DNA of 64,000 bases from Adiantum capillus-veneris (GCA_014529385.2 CM043944.1:73027884-73091883), one strand, 5' to 3'. Shown: positions 19,692 to 32,540, counted from the stretch's first letter. The notes: a model not told the origin generated them from the sequence alone. Numbers and translations are program-made.

Positions 19692-22600
19692 GTGCAGACT
19701 GTTCTTGATGCCTTACCAGATTCTTACCAGACTTTTGCTAGTACTTGGAGACTTATGACCCAAGGAAATCCTGAAGTGGTCAAGTTTGATGTATTATGCA
19801 CATTGTTGTTGCAAGAGTCACATTCCACAAAAAACAGGACTAGGCAGCGTGCAGTTGAACAAGCTTTTATTGCTTCTCAAAGAAAGGGTGGTAACAGCAA
19901 TGCAACCACTTCTTATGGTTCTACTGCGAGTGGCAAAAATTCTGTTCCTAATGCTTCTGCTGGCAGCAATTCGTCTGGAAATTCTGGTGATAAAGGCAAA
20001 AAGAAGATGCGTTGCCATTATTGTAAAGCCAATGATCACTTGATCAAGTCGTGTCCTAAAATAAAGGCCAACGAGGCTAAGAAGAAAGAGGGTGGTTCCA
20101 CTGAAAATGCTGGTTCCACTACAAATGCAGCCATTGTTGAGTCTTTTGTAAAAGGAGATTGTAATGCTGATGTTGATGCAAAATGGGATTTTAGCGCAGA
20201 GTGCACTTACAATCCTGCTGTCCATGATGCATGCTTGTCAGTTGTTGTAGATTCACATGTGTGGTATTTTGACAGTGGTGTTACAAAACACATTACCTCA
20301 CATCGTGAATTGTTTACCTCTCTCGAGTCTGACCCTCATGGGAATTCTGTCACTTGTGCCAACAATGCCTCTTATCCAGTTCAGGGTGTTGAAAAGATTG
20401 TGCTTACTGCTACAAATGGCAGTTCCTTCACACTTGTTGATGCACTTTATGTACCTGGGATCAAGAAGAACCTCTTGTCTGTATCCGCACTTGCTAGACT
20501 TGGACTTGTAGTCAAATTTGTGGATGACAGATGTACAGTTCATGATCTCAGTTTTGGTGAGGAAATTGTTGCATCTGGCCTTTTGTGCCATGGGCTGTAT
20601 AAGCTCACTTTGTATGAAAAGTGTGGACAAAATTTTGCAAATGCTGTTGCAGATTCAAGGGCTATTTCAGATGCAAAACTTTGGCATGCACGTTTTGGTC
20701 ATCTGAATTTTGCCAGTTTGCTACGTTTGCAGAAATCTGATATGGTTGCTTCTTTGCCGCCTCTTGAAGCACCTGTCAAACATGTTTGTGAAGGCTGTAT
20801 TTTGGGTAAGATGCAGCGTTCTAAGTTTCCAAAGGATGGTTCAGTTCGGGCCACATGCAGGTTGCAGCTTGTGCATAGTGATGTTTGTGGGCCCATGCAA
20901 ACTCCATCCTTGGGCAAGTACCTGTACTTCATGAATTTCATTGATGATTACTCCATGCATGCATGGGTATTTCCGCTTAAAGCGAAGTCCGAAGTTTTTA
21001 TGTGCTTCAAACAATTTCTGGCTATGGCTGAAAATGTCTCGAAATGTACTATGGGCACCCTCTGTTCCGATCGAGGGGGGGAGTATATGTCTCATGAATT
21101 TAATGCATTTCTGGCTAGTCGTGGGATAAAACACCAATGTACAGTGCCTTATACACCTCAGCAAAATGGTGCTGCTGAGAGGAAAAACAGGTCACTAACG
21201 GAAATCGCACGATGCATGGTCAAAAGTCAAGCTTTGCCGCATTCTTTTTGGCTTGAGTCCATCATGTGTGCCACTTATGTACTTAACAGGTGTCCAACGA
21301 AAGCTTTGTAGTCTATTACTCCATATGAAGCATGGCATGATAGAAAGCCTTCTATTGAGCACATGCGTGTTTTTGGTTGTTTGGCATATGCTTTGGTGCC
21401 ACAAGTGCAACGCAGAAAATTGGATGATAAGGCTGTCAAATGTATTTTTGTTGGTTATAGTGCTGAAAGCAAAGGTTACAGGTTGTATCATCTGCAAACA
21501 AAACATATTCTAGTTTCTCGGGATGTAGTGTTTGTGGAAGATTCTGTTCAACCCTTGCTGTCATGTACTAGAGACAGTAATGTAAGCTCACAAGACATTT
21601 ATGACACTTTGTTGCCTCTTTTCAATGGTGGAAATATGAATGTAAGTTCCAATGAGGAAAATGTATAGCCTATGGGAGTTTCTGAATATGTTCTAGATCA
21701 GCCTATTACTGATGCAGATGTACATGATGTACTTGATGAGGAAAGAGCTGAAAATGAGCAGGCTAGAGGTATGTCAAAATGGTTGGTGCACACTTTGCGT
21801 GATAGTAAATTGCATGCACCTTTGTCTAGTCGTACTCGTTCAGGCTCTTGCCATGCATCTTATGCATCAGATTGTTATGCTTTGGTTGTGTCTAGCTTAC
21901 ATGATGTTGAGGAGCCTTTGTCTTTTGATGAAGCACAAAATTCAGAAAATTGGATGGCTGCCATGCAATCAGAATATGATGCACTCATAGAAAATGACAC
22001 ATGGACTTTATGTGATTTGCCTCCTAGCAAAAAGGCCATTGGTACGAAGTGGGTTTACAAGTTGAAACGCAAGCCAGATGGTGAGATCGATCGCCATAAG
22101 GCTCGACTTGTTGCAAAGGGTTATGCACAGCAAAAAGGCATAGATTATGAAGATACTTTTGCTCCCACTTGTAGTATGACTACTGTGCGTTTTCTATGTG
22201 CATTGGCAGGTCATTTTGGTTGGGATGTACATCACTCAGACATTGTTACTGCTTTCTTGAATGGTGACATATTTGAGGAAGTTTATGTAACGCAGCCTCG
22301 CGGTTTTTTCATAAAAGGACAAGAGGACAAAGTGTGCAAATGGTCAAAAGTCAAGCTTTGCCTCATTCTGTTTGGCTTGAGGCCATCATGTGTGCCACTT
22401 ATGTACTAAACACGTGTCCTACGAAAGCTTTGCAGTCTATTACTCCATATGAAGCATGGCATAGAATGTGTGTTTTTGGTTGTTTGGCATATGCTTTGGT
22501 GCCACAAACACAGCACACAAAATTGGATGATAAGGCTGTCAAATGTATTTTTGTTGGTTATAGTGTTAAAAGCAAAGGTTACAGATTGTATCATCCGCAA

Positions 22601-23700
22601 ACAAAACGTATTCTGGTTTCACCGGATGTAGTGTTTGAGGAAGATTCTGTTCAGCCCTTGTTGTCATGTACTAGAGACAGTAATTTAAGCTCACTGGACA
22701 TTTATGACACCTGTTGCCTCTTTTCAGTGGTGGAAATACGAATGCAAGTTCCAGTGAGGCAAATGTACAGCCTATGGGGGTTTCTGAAAATGTTTTAGAT
22801 CAACCTATTACTGATGCAGATGTACATGATGTACTTGATGAGGAAAGGGCTGAAAATGAGCAAGCTAGAGGTATGCCAAAATGGCTGGTGCACACTTTGC
22901 GTGACAGTAAATTGGATGCACCTTTTTCTAGTCATACTCGTTCAGGATCTCACCATGCATCTTATGCATCAGATTGTTATGCTTTGGCTGTGTCTAGCTT
23001 GCATGATGTTGAGGAGCCTCTGTATTTTGATGAAGCACAGAATTCAAAAAATTGAATGGCTGCCATGCAATCAGAATATGATGCACTTATAGAAAATGAC
23101 ACATGGACTTTATGTGATTTGCCTCCTAGCAAAAAGGCCATTGGTACGAAGTGGGTTTACAAGTTGAAACGCAAGCCGGATGGTGAGATCGATCGCCATA
23201 AGGCTCTACTTGTTGCAAAGGGTTATGCACAGCAAAAAGGCATAGATTATGAAGAGACTTTTGCTCCCACTTGTCGTATGACTACTGTTCATTTTCTATG
23301 TGCATTGGCAGCTCATTTTGGTTGGGATGTACATCACTTAGACATTGTTATTGCTTTCTTGAATGGTGACATATTTGAGGAAGTTTATGTAACCCAGCCT
23401 CGCGGTTTTGTCATAAAAGGACAAGAGGACAAAGTGTGCAAATGTAAGAAGGCTTTGTATGGGTTGAAGCAATCTCCTCATGCTTGGTATGAGAAAGCTG
23501 ACACTCATTTGGTCAAACAAGGCTTTCGTAACAGTCCAACAGAAAGCACATTGTATGTAAAGCGTGAGGGTGATGTACTTCTCATTGTGTTTCTTTATGT
23601 CGATGATTTGCTGATCACTGGACCAAATGAGAGACATATTGTTGAATTTAAGGCTGATTTGAATGCTACTTTCAAGATGAAAGATTTGGGGCCTTGTGTC
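19692..23700 (+). pseudogene. copia-1 gag-pol with 1.1-kb internal duplication
   Basis: After the frameshift the frame runs through the zinc knuckle (CHYCKANDHLIKSC), a protease motif altered to DSGVTKH, pre-integrase LWHARFGHLNFASL and the integrase core (HSDVCGPMQ, SDRGGEY, TPQQNGAAERKNRS). Stops occur near 21309 and 21666. At 22340 the sequence jumps back: 21216-22339 (integrase C-terminal part to RT) is repeated at 22340-23441, so pol has two copies of SQALPHS to DKVCK. The second copy has a 22-bp deletion near 22465, a stop near 23053 and then continues through YVDDLLITG. A further deletion at 23697 removes the HHYLGIQF segment. The element cannot encode working pol. Confidence 0.9.
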
Positions 23701-23930
23701 AGAAAAGTTACATAAAGACATTGCTACGTAATTTTGGACTTGAGGATTGCAAACCTATTGCCACTCCCATGGAAACAGGTTTGAAGTTGAGTCTACATGA
23801 TGCTGGCGATCCTGCTGATGTCACTCTTTACCAAACTGCTGTTGGCTGCCTCATTTATGTATGCAACACGAGGCTAGATATTCAGTTTGTAGTCTCACAG
23901 GCCAGCAGATTTATGCATAGCCCAAGGTCT
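23701..23930 (+). pseudogene. copia-1 RT/RNase H connector before the copia-2 insertion
   Basis: This stretch reads SYIKTLLRNFGLEDCKPIATPMETGLKLS, then YQTAVGCLIYVCNTRLDIQFVVSQASRFMHSP, the usual segment between copia RT and RNase H. It is cut at 23930 by copia-2 and resumes at 29381 (KHWQAVKRI). Confidence 0.9.
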
Positions 23931-24122
23931 TGAAGGAGTACGAGCGGAAGTGCGACGCGAGAGAGAGTGCGAGAAGAAGAGCACGACGATATGGTGAACT
24001 CGCTCTACTGTAATGTGTAGAGCATAGTGAGTTCTTATTAGGTTTTTACAAAAGAATATGTGTACATACCTGGCGGCCCGCCCACTTACCTGGGCGACCA
24101 CATTGGGCTTTATACCTCAACA
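23931..24122 (-). repeat. 3' LTR of copia-2
   Basis: 192 bp, plus-strand edges TGAAGGAGTACGAG and ATACCTCAACA. It differs from the 5' LTR at three places (GCGG/GCAG, GGCGACC/GGCAACC, ACCTCA/ACCCCA). Confidence 0.95.
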
Positions 24123-24211
24123 ACCTCCCCCTTAAAGTCCAATGTGGTACTTTAAGTGTGAGAGAAGCTACTATACAAGCTAATATACAAGAGATGTAGA
24201 GAAGTGATGTA

Positions 24212-27200
24212 CTACCCTACACCTAACTGCTTGCGAAAATGCGCAAAGCTCTCTGAGGGAAGTCCTTTTGTAAGTAGATCAGCAGGATTTTCTGTGGTGT
24301 GAACTTTGACAAGCTGAAGTTGCTTATCCTCGAGCATTTCCCTGATGAAATGATACTTCACATCCACATGCTTTGTCTTTGAGTGATAAACTGGATTGCG
24401 AGCCAATTGTATAGCACTTTGACTATCACAATATAGCACAGGCATCTCTTCTTTAATTCCCAAATCTGTTATTCAGCCTCTGTAGTAGACTGAGTAACAC
24501 AATCTTGTAATCTAGAACGCCATGATACTGCTCCACCAGCCAATGCAAAGACATACCCTGACGTAGACCTTCGGTTGTCTAAGTCACCTGCATAATCTGA
24601 GTCTGTAAAACCCTTTACACTTAGCTCCTGACTCCCATAGCATATACACATACTCTTTGTAGCTTTCAGGTATCTCAATATTCCTTTCACTGCCTCCCAA
24701 TGTTTCTTACCTGGGTTTGACATGTATCGACTTACTACTCCCACTGCAAATGCAATGTCTGGGCAAGTAGCAATCATTGCATACATCAAACTACCCACTG
24801 CAGATGCATATGGAATCTTATCCATTTCAGCATGTTCTTCCTCAGACACAGGACAATCTTGTTTGCTAAGTTTCACATATGGTGGCAATGGAACACTCAG
24901 TGCCTTTCCCTTCTCCATATTGAAACGTTGCAAAACCATGTCAATATACTCTGTTTGAGATAACCAAATCAACTTCTTTGATCTGTCTCTCTCAATGCGC
25001 ATACCAAGTATATGACTTGCCTCACCCATGTCTTTCATGTCAAACGATTTTGCCATCTTTGACTTCAAAGCTGAGATTTCTTCCAAGTGCTTGCCAGCAA
25101 TCAACATGTCATCCACATACAAAATAAGGATCAGCCAACTGCCATCCTTAGACTTCTTTGTATATAGACAGTGATCGAACTCACTACGTTTGTAGCCTTG
25201 AGAAAGCATAAACTTGTGGAATTTATGGTACCATGCCCTCGGTGATTGTTTTAAGCCATAAAGACTCTTTAACAACTGGCATACCCAATCTTCCTTGCCT
25301 TTCTCAACAAACCCTTTTGGCTGCTGCATGTAAATTTCCACATCTAAATCACCATGCAAGAACGCTATCTTGACATCCATTTGGTGCAACACCAAATCTA
25401 ATATGGCAACCAATGCAAGAAAGCATCTCAATGTAGTCATCTTGACCACCGGAGAGAAGACTTCATCAAAGTCAATGCCTTGTTCTTGCTTAAAGCCCTT
25501 GGCAACAAGCCTTGCTTTGTACTTTGGCTGACTATCATGAGCGGTGATCTTATACCTGTAAACCCATTTACAGGGTAGAGCCTTTTTTCCCTGTGGTAAT
25601 TTAACTAGCTTCCATGTCTTGTTTTTATGCAGAGCTGTCATCTCTGACTGCATGGCCAATTGCCAATTCCCGGAGTCCTTCATTTGCACTGCTTCCTTGT
25701 AACATGAAGGCTCATTGCAATCAGTCAACATGACATAGTTCATAGATGGAACAAACCTATCAGGAGGTCGCGTGACACGTCCAGATCTACGCACAATAGG
25801 TGGCTCAGGCTCAGCCACAACCTGTGGTTCCACTCTATCCTGTCCTTGCTCCTCTTAAGCCCTGACATTTTGTCTTGCACGTGCAGGTCCATCTTCTTGG
25901 AAAACAACTCTTCTAATCTCCTCAACCCTCTCTGGTTTAGAATGATATTTGGATTCATTAAAGTGAACATCATTGCTGCGGACAACCTTTCTGGATTCGG
26001 GATCCCAAAGTCTGTACCCCATCTCACCAGAATTACCATAGCCTAGAAAGATGCACTTTCTACTCTTTGGCTCAAGTTTGTTCCTAAATTCCTTTGGAAC
26101 GTGAGTATATGCCTCACAGCCAAAGACTCTGAGATGCTTGTATGAGGGCATTTTGCCTGACCATACCATCTCTGGCACTGAATCCTTCTGCAAAACCTTG
26201 CTAGGAGATCTATTTACAAGATGAACAGCTATTGATACAGCTTCAGCCCAAAACCCATTTGGCAGCTGTGCATTAGACAACATACTTCTGACCTTCTCTT
26301 GTATGGTCCTATTCATCCTCTCAGCAACACCATTCTGAGGAGGATTATAAGGAGCAGTAAGTTCACGTTTTATACCTTTTGACTCACAAAAGTCCTGAAA
26401 GGCCTTTGAAACATACTCTCCACCATTGTCAGTGCGTAAGCTTTTAAGCTTCTTGCCACTCTAATTCTCCACAAGTGTCACAAACGTTTTGAAAACACTA
26501 AACGCTTCATCCTTGTGCTTGAGAAAGTAAACCCATACTTTCCTCGAGTAATCATCTATAAATGTCATAAAGTAAGAAGCTCCCCCTAGAGATAGGTTAG
26601 GCATAGGTCCACACAAATCACTATGAACAAGTGCCAACTGTGTATCTCTTCTACTGCTTCTATGCTTATGTGGCTGTTGTGTTTGCTTACCATACAGACA
26701 ATGTTCACAGAATTCAAAATCATTAAATGAAAAGCCAGGCAAATAACCAGAACGAGACAAGATTTCCATTCCCTTCTTGGACATATGTCCTAACCGGCTA
26801 TGCCACAAAGAAACGTTCGGCTGCTCGGTTACATTGACTACATTTTTAGAGACATTTGATACATAAATCATGTAAAGTCCTCCAGAGTTTACTCCATGTG
26901 CTACTGTCATAGAACCCTTGCATATCTTCCACATGTTTTGTCCAAAAATGGTGACATAGCCAGCATCATCAAGTAAACCTCTGCTGATCAAGCTCTTTGT
27001 AATTGCGGGAACATGTCTCACATTCTTTAGCGTGAAAGAAGAGCCATTCTAAAACTTCAATTAAACATCTTCAACACCTAAGATCTCACATGTCTGCCCA
27101 TTGCCTAGCCGAACATGATCTTTAGTGGTCACATAAGAGGTAAACCACTCCTTGTTTGGAGACACATGAAGTGATGCCCCTGAGTCTATAATCCAGTCAC

Positions 27201-28140
27201 TCAGTGCATTTCCATCAGATGTTGTAAGAAGAGCTGAGTCCATTGTATTCTTCAAGAAGTAGATGTCTCCTGACACTAGACTGTCATCCTCTGCAACAGT
27301 GTTTGTCACATTTATTTCTTGAATCTTCACTGAGGACTTGTTCTTCTCACCATGGTCTTCAGCTTTCTCTTTGCCTTTTTCTACTTTCCATTCTCTGCAG
27401 TCTCTTTTCATGTGACCCTTCTTGCCACAATGGTAGCATTCTATGTCACTCTTGCCTTTAGCACTGCGGGACTTGCTACGAGACTGATTCCTCTTTCCAC
27501 CTTTGTACTTTTCTTTGGTCCTTCCCCTGACAACTAAGGCTGTTCCTTTATCTTTGTCCATTGTCTTTCTATTGGTTTCTTCAGTAAGCAGACTTCCTTC
27601 TACACCTGCTATGTTCAAACCATCTGGAGGTGCAGAATTACTCAAAGCTGTGCGAAAAGTGTCCCAACTTTCCGGCAATGTGATCAACAGGAACATAGCT
27701 CTAACAGGTTCATCAAACTTGACACCTTGAGCTGACAACTGACTATAGATTGTGTTGAATTCATTCAGATGATTGGGCATAGGTGTCCCTTCTTTCATCT
27801 TCAAGTCAACAAGCTTCTTAAGCCAGTATACTTGTGAAGCTGCACTCTGCTTCTCATAAAGATCACTCAGCTTTAGCCATGCTTGATAAGCCAACATCTC
27901 GTCTGCTACATTGAAGTAAATGCTTTCTGCCAAAGTCAGCATAATGGTAGAAAGTGCCAATTCATCCATTTTGTTCCATTCATCTTCGTCCATATCTTCT
28001 AGTTTTATCCCCTTGAGCTTTATAGGTTTTATCTGCTTCTTTTGTACCAACACGTGCCAAATCTGCTTCTTCCACAATGGGAAATTGGTTCCATCCAGCT
28101 TCTTGATATTGTAAAGAGCAGTGTCCTGTGATCCAGCCAT
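24212..28140 (-). pseudogene. copia-2 gag-pol, interrupted by stops
   Basis: ATG at 28140 (MAGSQDTALYNIKKLDGTNF) opens gag with a CYHCGKKGHMKRDC zinc knuckle, then protease (DWIIDSGASLH), pre-integrase (LWHSRLGHMSKKGM), integrase (HSDLCGPMPNLSLGGASYF, NRTIQEKVRSML), RT (KWVYRYKIT, FLHGDLDVEIYMQQPKGF, LYVDDMLIAG) and RNase H (DSDYAGDLDNRRSTSGYVF; DSQSAIQLARNPVYHSKTKHVDVKYH). In-frame stops are at 27060-27058, 27048-27046, 26463-26461, 25857-25855 and 24471-24469. The last adjoins a deletion removing the stretch after STTEAE, which also shifts the frame. No frameshift occurs before that. Zinc knuckle and gag style suggest a Tork-like lineage (tentative). Confidence 0.92.
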
Positions 28141-29183
28141 AGCTACGCTTCACAGTGGTTTACTTTCCTGGGAAAAATTCGGCAGAGTTTCCTCTGTAAA
28201 CTGACCTCTGAACCAATATCAACCTGTCAAATGAACCAAGAAAGCTTCAGATTCTGTAGAAATTTTGGCAGAGTCTCCTTTGTAAAATGGCTCTGGTGTA
28301 CTCAAAAACAGACCAAAAAACACTGTCTCTCTGACACTATAAGCTGCGGGTAAACCTGTCCTGCACCTGTACTGTCTCTCACTGTCCTGTCACTATCCTG
28401 TAAGCATAGACTACAACAATGCCTTAACGGCAGTAAAGCAAAGATGCAATCCCAACTGTCTAACTCACAGTCAATACATCCTAGCTGCCTATCTAAAGGT
28501 GCTCGAGGGATCGCTCCAAGACCTGTATCACCGAAAGGATCTCAACATTCGAGAATCCCCCAGCTCAATAAAACCTCACTCGACCCTCAACAAAGGCTGC
28601 AGTAAATCTGACAGTACATAGACTTCCCACAAAGTCATACATCCACATATTTCCCACTGTATGTTGTAACCGCTGCGGCGGTTGTTTGCTGTGTGACTCA
28701 CAGCCAGCAAACCCTCAACAGACATACATCATCTCTGACAATACATCCCATGTGGAAGTACCTGCAATGTCAGGATGAAATCTGGAATATCAAGCAGCAA
28801 ACACAAGCTACCTGATGAACTAGTGGATGTCGCCTACAATCTGTGTGTAGATGCGCCCGTGTCGTATGTGACACGCCTCCAAGAACTGTGAGCCGTCCTT
28901 CGATGTGTAGACAGCCACAAAACAACACTCTGGGAGTGTCGATATCCTCAGCACATGCAGTCGTAGGCCAAAAACCCCAAATTTGCAGAGTCGGATCTGC
29001 ACCCGTCGAGACCACGTAGTCGAAAATGGCCTGCGCAGACCTTTGTCGAAGCCGAACGATGGCCGAGATGACCTCAGAATTTGGGGCCGTGTCTTCGCCT
29101 GTAGAATTTCACTCCAATCTGAGTTGGTGACTCTAGGCTCCTGCAGTGCTGCCCCGAGCCTCGATCTGAGCTCTGATACCAGT
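28141..29183 (-). other. copia-2 5' leader
   Basis: Untranslated leader between the 5' LTR and gag, about 1 kb. Two partly repeated blocks (near 28165-28215 and 28260-28305) share GAAA-TTCGGCAGAGTTTCCTCTGTAAA-type sequence. No gene was recognised. Confidence 0.7.
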
Positions 29184-29375
29184 TGAAGGAGTACGAGCAG
29201 AAGTGCGACGCGAGAGAGAGTGCGAGAAGAAGAGCACGACGATATGGTGAACTCGCTCTACTGTAATGTGTAGAGCATAGTGAGTTCTTATTAGGTTTTT
29301 ACAAAAGAATATGTGTACATACCTGGCGGCCCGCCCACTTACCTGGGCAACCACATTGGGCTTTATACCCCAACA
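29184..29375 (-). repeat. 5' LTR of copia-2
   Basis: 192-bp partner of 23931-24122. It abuts the primer binding site on its left side in plus coordinates and the GGTCT target duplication on its right. Confidence 0.95.
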
Positions 29376-29380
29376 GGTCT

Positions 29381-29949
29381 AAGCATTGGCAGGCTGTCAA
29401 GAGGATTTTTGCTACCTTAGTGGAACTTTACATCTTGGCTTGGTTTATCCCAAGGGGGGATCATTGCCTCCAGACTTACATGCTTTTTCAGACTCAGATT
29501 GGGCTGGTTGTTTTGACACGCGAGTGTCCACAAGTGGTTTGTGTTTCATGCTTGGCAGTTCATGTATATCATGGTTGCGCAAGAAGCAACCTACTATGGC
29601 CACTTCGAGTTGTGAGGCTGAGTACAGGGCAGTCTTCACAGCTACAGTTGAGTGTGTATGGCTCAGACGCCTTATGGATGATTTAGGTGTTGGATAGGAC
29701 ACTGCCAACACTATCCACGTTGACAGTCAGAGCGCATTAGCAGTTGCGAGAAACCCAGTTTTTCATGCTCGCACAAAGCACATTGAGGTGCATTACCACT
29801 ATGTCAGGGAGAGGCCCTCAGTAGGAGAGATCATCTTGGCTTATGTGCCAACACAGGAAAACCTTGCAGATCTTTTCACAAAGGCATTGTCTCGTGAGAA
29901 GCTTGAATCTTTCCGCAAAGCTTTGGGCTTACTCCCCTTTGCGAACTGA
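29381..29949 (+). pseudogene. copia-1 RNase H, 3' end of pol
   Basis: This continues the copia-1 frame cut at 23930. It reads GSLPPDLHAFSDSDWAGCFDTRVSTSG, then TMATSSCEAEYRAVFTATVE, then VDSQSALAVARNPVFHARTKHIEVHYHYVRE, and ends LLPFAN before a stop at 29947-29949. The copia RNase H aspartates and SCEAEYRA motif are present, but a frameshift near 29400 and a stop near 29695 remain. Confidence 0.9.
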
Positions 29950-30024
29950 TCATGTCCTTAGGGCATGGCACTTCCCTTTACTCATGTGCCCGCTCTCGGT
30001 CACCGCATCACTCTAGGGGGGATT

Positions 30025-30250
30025 TGTTACCATATACATGTGGTAGTGATGTGTGTGAACACACTAGGACCGCCGGGGCATTTTTTCCCTCTTTAGGAGG
30101 TTTTTTCCCCCATGCATTGTATATACGCCCATCATTCTAGGGCTATCTATCTTTCCATTGCACACTAAGTAATACACTCTCCATTGTGTGCCTTGAGCTT
30201 CCTTCGTCTTCTCCAAGCTTTAGTGTTTCTCTGCAACCCTAATTCCAACA
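30025..30250 (+). repeat. 3' LTR of copia-1 (226 bp)
   Basis: TGTTACCATATAC to AATTCCAACA. It contains the GCATTGTATATACGCCC segment missing from the 5' LTR and a GTGTGTGAACACAC palindrome. It closely matches the 227-bp LTRs of copia-3. Confidence 0.95.
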
Positions 30251-30255
30251 ATATG

Positions 30256-31133
30256 CTACATGTGAACATCCAAATCCATGGCAATTTTGTGTTGTGCTGG
30301 CAAGAGAAAAGAGGTACATAAGAGAAAGTGTTGTCGTGACTAGATATAGATCAGACTCAACTATAAACCACCACAATTAGAAATGATAAGCCTTGCTAAT
30401 TTATTCCACCAATTTGTAGCATCATCCCAACTTGAGCTTCATGGCTTTGTAAATGTCTATTGGAAAACAACCGTGTTGGATTTTGATGTCATAAACTATC
30501 AATTCAAAGATAGCAACAATACTTTGCTAATACCACCAATTAATATGATATAGCTCTTTGCAACTACCATCTTGAATAGTTGGTAAGGGTTTCCGAATAC
30601 TCTGGAAGAAAGGTATACCTTTAAAAACTTTCAAAAGTTTCCAAAATTTGTACTGAAATTTTGTACTTTCAAAATCTGCAACGATTTCGTACTTCCACTT
30701 GCCATAGCTTGCCTTTGCCCATTTTTCTCCAACTTCTTAGCCAAGGATGGCATGTGGGCACCCTCCCTAAATTGTTTTTTGAACTTCAAGGGCCAACCCT
30801 AACTTTCTTGGGCGCTAAGTGAGAAAGGGAGCTTTAATCTTGGCTATGGCAATGGTCGACTAGCACTAAAGGGAGAAAGAGAGAGAACTTCCCATGCGTA
30901 GCAAACTGGGCCAAGTCCTTGTGACGTAAACTTCTTAGTAGCCCAACACTAACTCATAGAGAGAGAGAGAGAGAGAGTGAGTGAGTGATTTGGTGAAGTT
31001 CTGCTCCTACCCTCTCCACCCACTGCTAAGCCTTGCTTCCCATGGCATCATCGTCACCTTCCTCACACCACATGCGAAAGCTTTTCTTAAAAAAGAAGAC
31101 AATCTCCTTCCTTGTCTCAGAAAAAGCATGTGT
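30256..31133 (-). other. Leader of element G, separated by copia-1
   Basis: Read on the minus strand this runs from a primer-binding-site-like motif (31144-31134) to the gag start at 18642 once copia-1 is removed. It has a (GA)n tract at 30957-30980 and no convincing open frame. Confidence 0.4.
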
Positions 31134-31258
31134 CTCTAATACCAATATGAGGCAAGGGAGTGAACTCTAATCTCTCCTCCCATCCTCTTGCCATTAAATA
31201 GGCAACCCTCGAGCCAAGCTCAAACTTGGCTCTTGACCTCTAGGCCCTTGGCCTAACA
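31134..31258 (-). repeat. Candidate primer binding site and short LTR of element G
   Basis: Minus strand 31144-31134 reads TGGTATTAGAG, one change from the usual tRNA-Met site. Plus-strand TGAGGCAAGG (31148) to GGCCTAACA (31258) would be a 111-bp LTR. No second copy was found, so this rests on motif position alone. Confidence 0.3.
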
Positions 31259-31289
31259 GGGAGCTATCCTCCCTCTTGGGGCCTTGCAC

Positions 31290-31462
31290 TATAATGGGGG
31301 ACTTTGACATGGTAGAATCCATTGAGGACCACTACCTTAGAAAGGGCACTACACTCAATGGCCAAGAGAAGATCTTGTGGGAGGCCCTCAAAGACAACCT
31401 GCAACTATGGGACATAGGTCAAGATGCAGAGTTCATTGGGAACTAGCTAAGAAAGCTAGGCT
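31290..31462 (+). pseudogene. L1-type LINE endonuclease fragment
   Basis: It reads GDFDMVESIEDHYLRKGTTLNGQEKILWEALKDNLQLWDI, matching the GDFN motif and following region of plant L1 endonucleases that nick target DNA. It is truncated at both ends, with a stop at 31447. Confidence 0.65.
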
Positions 31463-32540
31463 CGACAGATGTTACATAGCATTGTCCCTAGCTGCAAACT
31501 TCAATCGGCTTAAAGCTAAGCCTAAGCTGTTGAGATGTCGAGCTCTACATCTTGAGCTGGCATCCACTACGGGTCTTGGCCGCTTACGGCATTTACTCAT
31601 CACTGGCACGTTAGGTGACCGACACGGAGGATCTCTGCCAGTGATTCTATAGCTGGACTACACTTATAGTGCCAGCCTAGTACGCTTCTAGCGAGTTCAC
31701 ACTTAGTGACCGCATGTACATATGTGCTACTTTTCAGTTTTAGCACTTAGTCATTTTGTACTCTCTTTTCTGTGCGAAGAAGAAGAAGCTTTCCATCTCT
31801 GTGTGCTTTGTGCTTGTCTTGTGTAGCTCTCTTGCATCCTCTTTCTTTACATAAGCACACCAGGTGCTTATCTGATCATTATCCTCTCTATATTGCGATG
31901 GATGACTAGGCATCCAAAAGTAGAAACCATTGGTTCCACACGGACCCTTCTCTCTTTTCCCTTCCCAAAGTTCATCACCAAATCTCTCACATTTGGACTA
32001 ACCAATTTGATACCCACAAGAGCCCTCCAAAGCTTGGGGACATGCCATAAGAGATATCCAACATTGCCTTACTCAATTTCGGAATGGAGTCACTAGATTT
32101 GCAAGCAAAGAATGGGAATGCTCCATGATCAGCTAGCTCATTTAGAGACAGCTCCACTTAGCCCTTCGGCACAAGCCACATCACAAAAATGGGCCCTAGG
32201 CTCGAAGGTGAGGAGGAGCTTAATCTCAAACACATATAGCTCCTTTTCAAGGAGGGGTCGGCATGTGTGTTTGATAAACCCTCCAAAAAATGTTCAAATC
32301 ACTAAGGAGGAAGAATGCTAGGGAGATCTATCCCCTATTCACGCTCTACGACCATAACATCCCTAAGTAAGTGAATAATGTCAAGTTTTCCATGAATCAC
32401 TTTCAAAAATTGTTTAGCCCCAGTGATGTCCCAAACAATTGAGGCATATAGGTCCAATAGAGACACACTTTGGGCTTCTTGTACGCATGTCATCCCCACC
32501 CCAAGTGGTAGCACGTTGGTACAGCCAAAGTGTGTCAACC
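31463..32540. other. Unassigned repeat-like sequence
   Basis: Short open frames (31377-31652, 31893-32096, 32112-32321 plus; 32335-32538 minus) have no domain I can name. Parts could be LINE or LTR debris. Confidence 0.35.

Larger units (their letters stand above)
23931..29375 (-). mobile_element. Ty1-copia element copia-2 (5.4 kb), nested in copia-1
   Basis: LTRs 23931-24122 (3') and 29184-29375 (5'), each 192 bp, differ at three positions. The 5-bp duplication GGTCT is perfect (23926-23930 and 29376-29380). The minus-strand primer binding site TGGTATCAGAGC lies just inside the right LTR (29181-29170), and the polypurine tract is at 24123-24135. The coding region 28140-24212 has all copia domains but is interrupted by stops and one deletion. 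About 98.4 percent LTR identity indicates a recent insertion. Confidence 0.96.
18646..30250 (+). mobile_element. Ty1-copia element copia-1, with nested copia-2
   Basis: The 5' LTR is 18646-18839 and the 3' LTR 30025-30250, flanked by the perfect 5-bp duplication ATATG (18641-18645 and 30251-30255). The primer binding site TGGTATCAGAGC starts at 18842 and the polypurine tract CTCTAGGGGGGA is at 30012-30023. It is the same family as copia-3 (40944-46121) but older, with many point differences between its LTRs. The interior carries a 1.1-kb tandem duplication in pol and the complete copia-2 insertion at 23931-29375. Confidence 0.95.
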
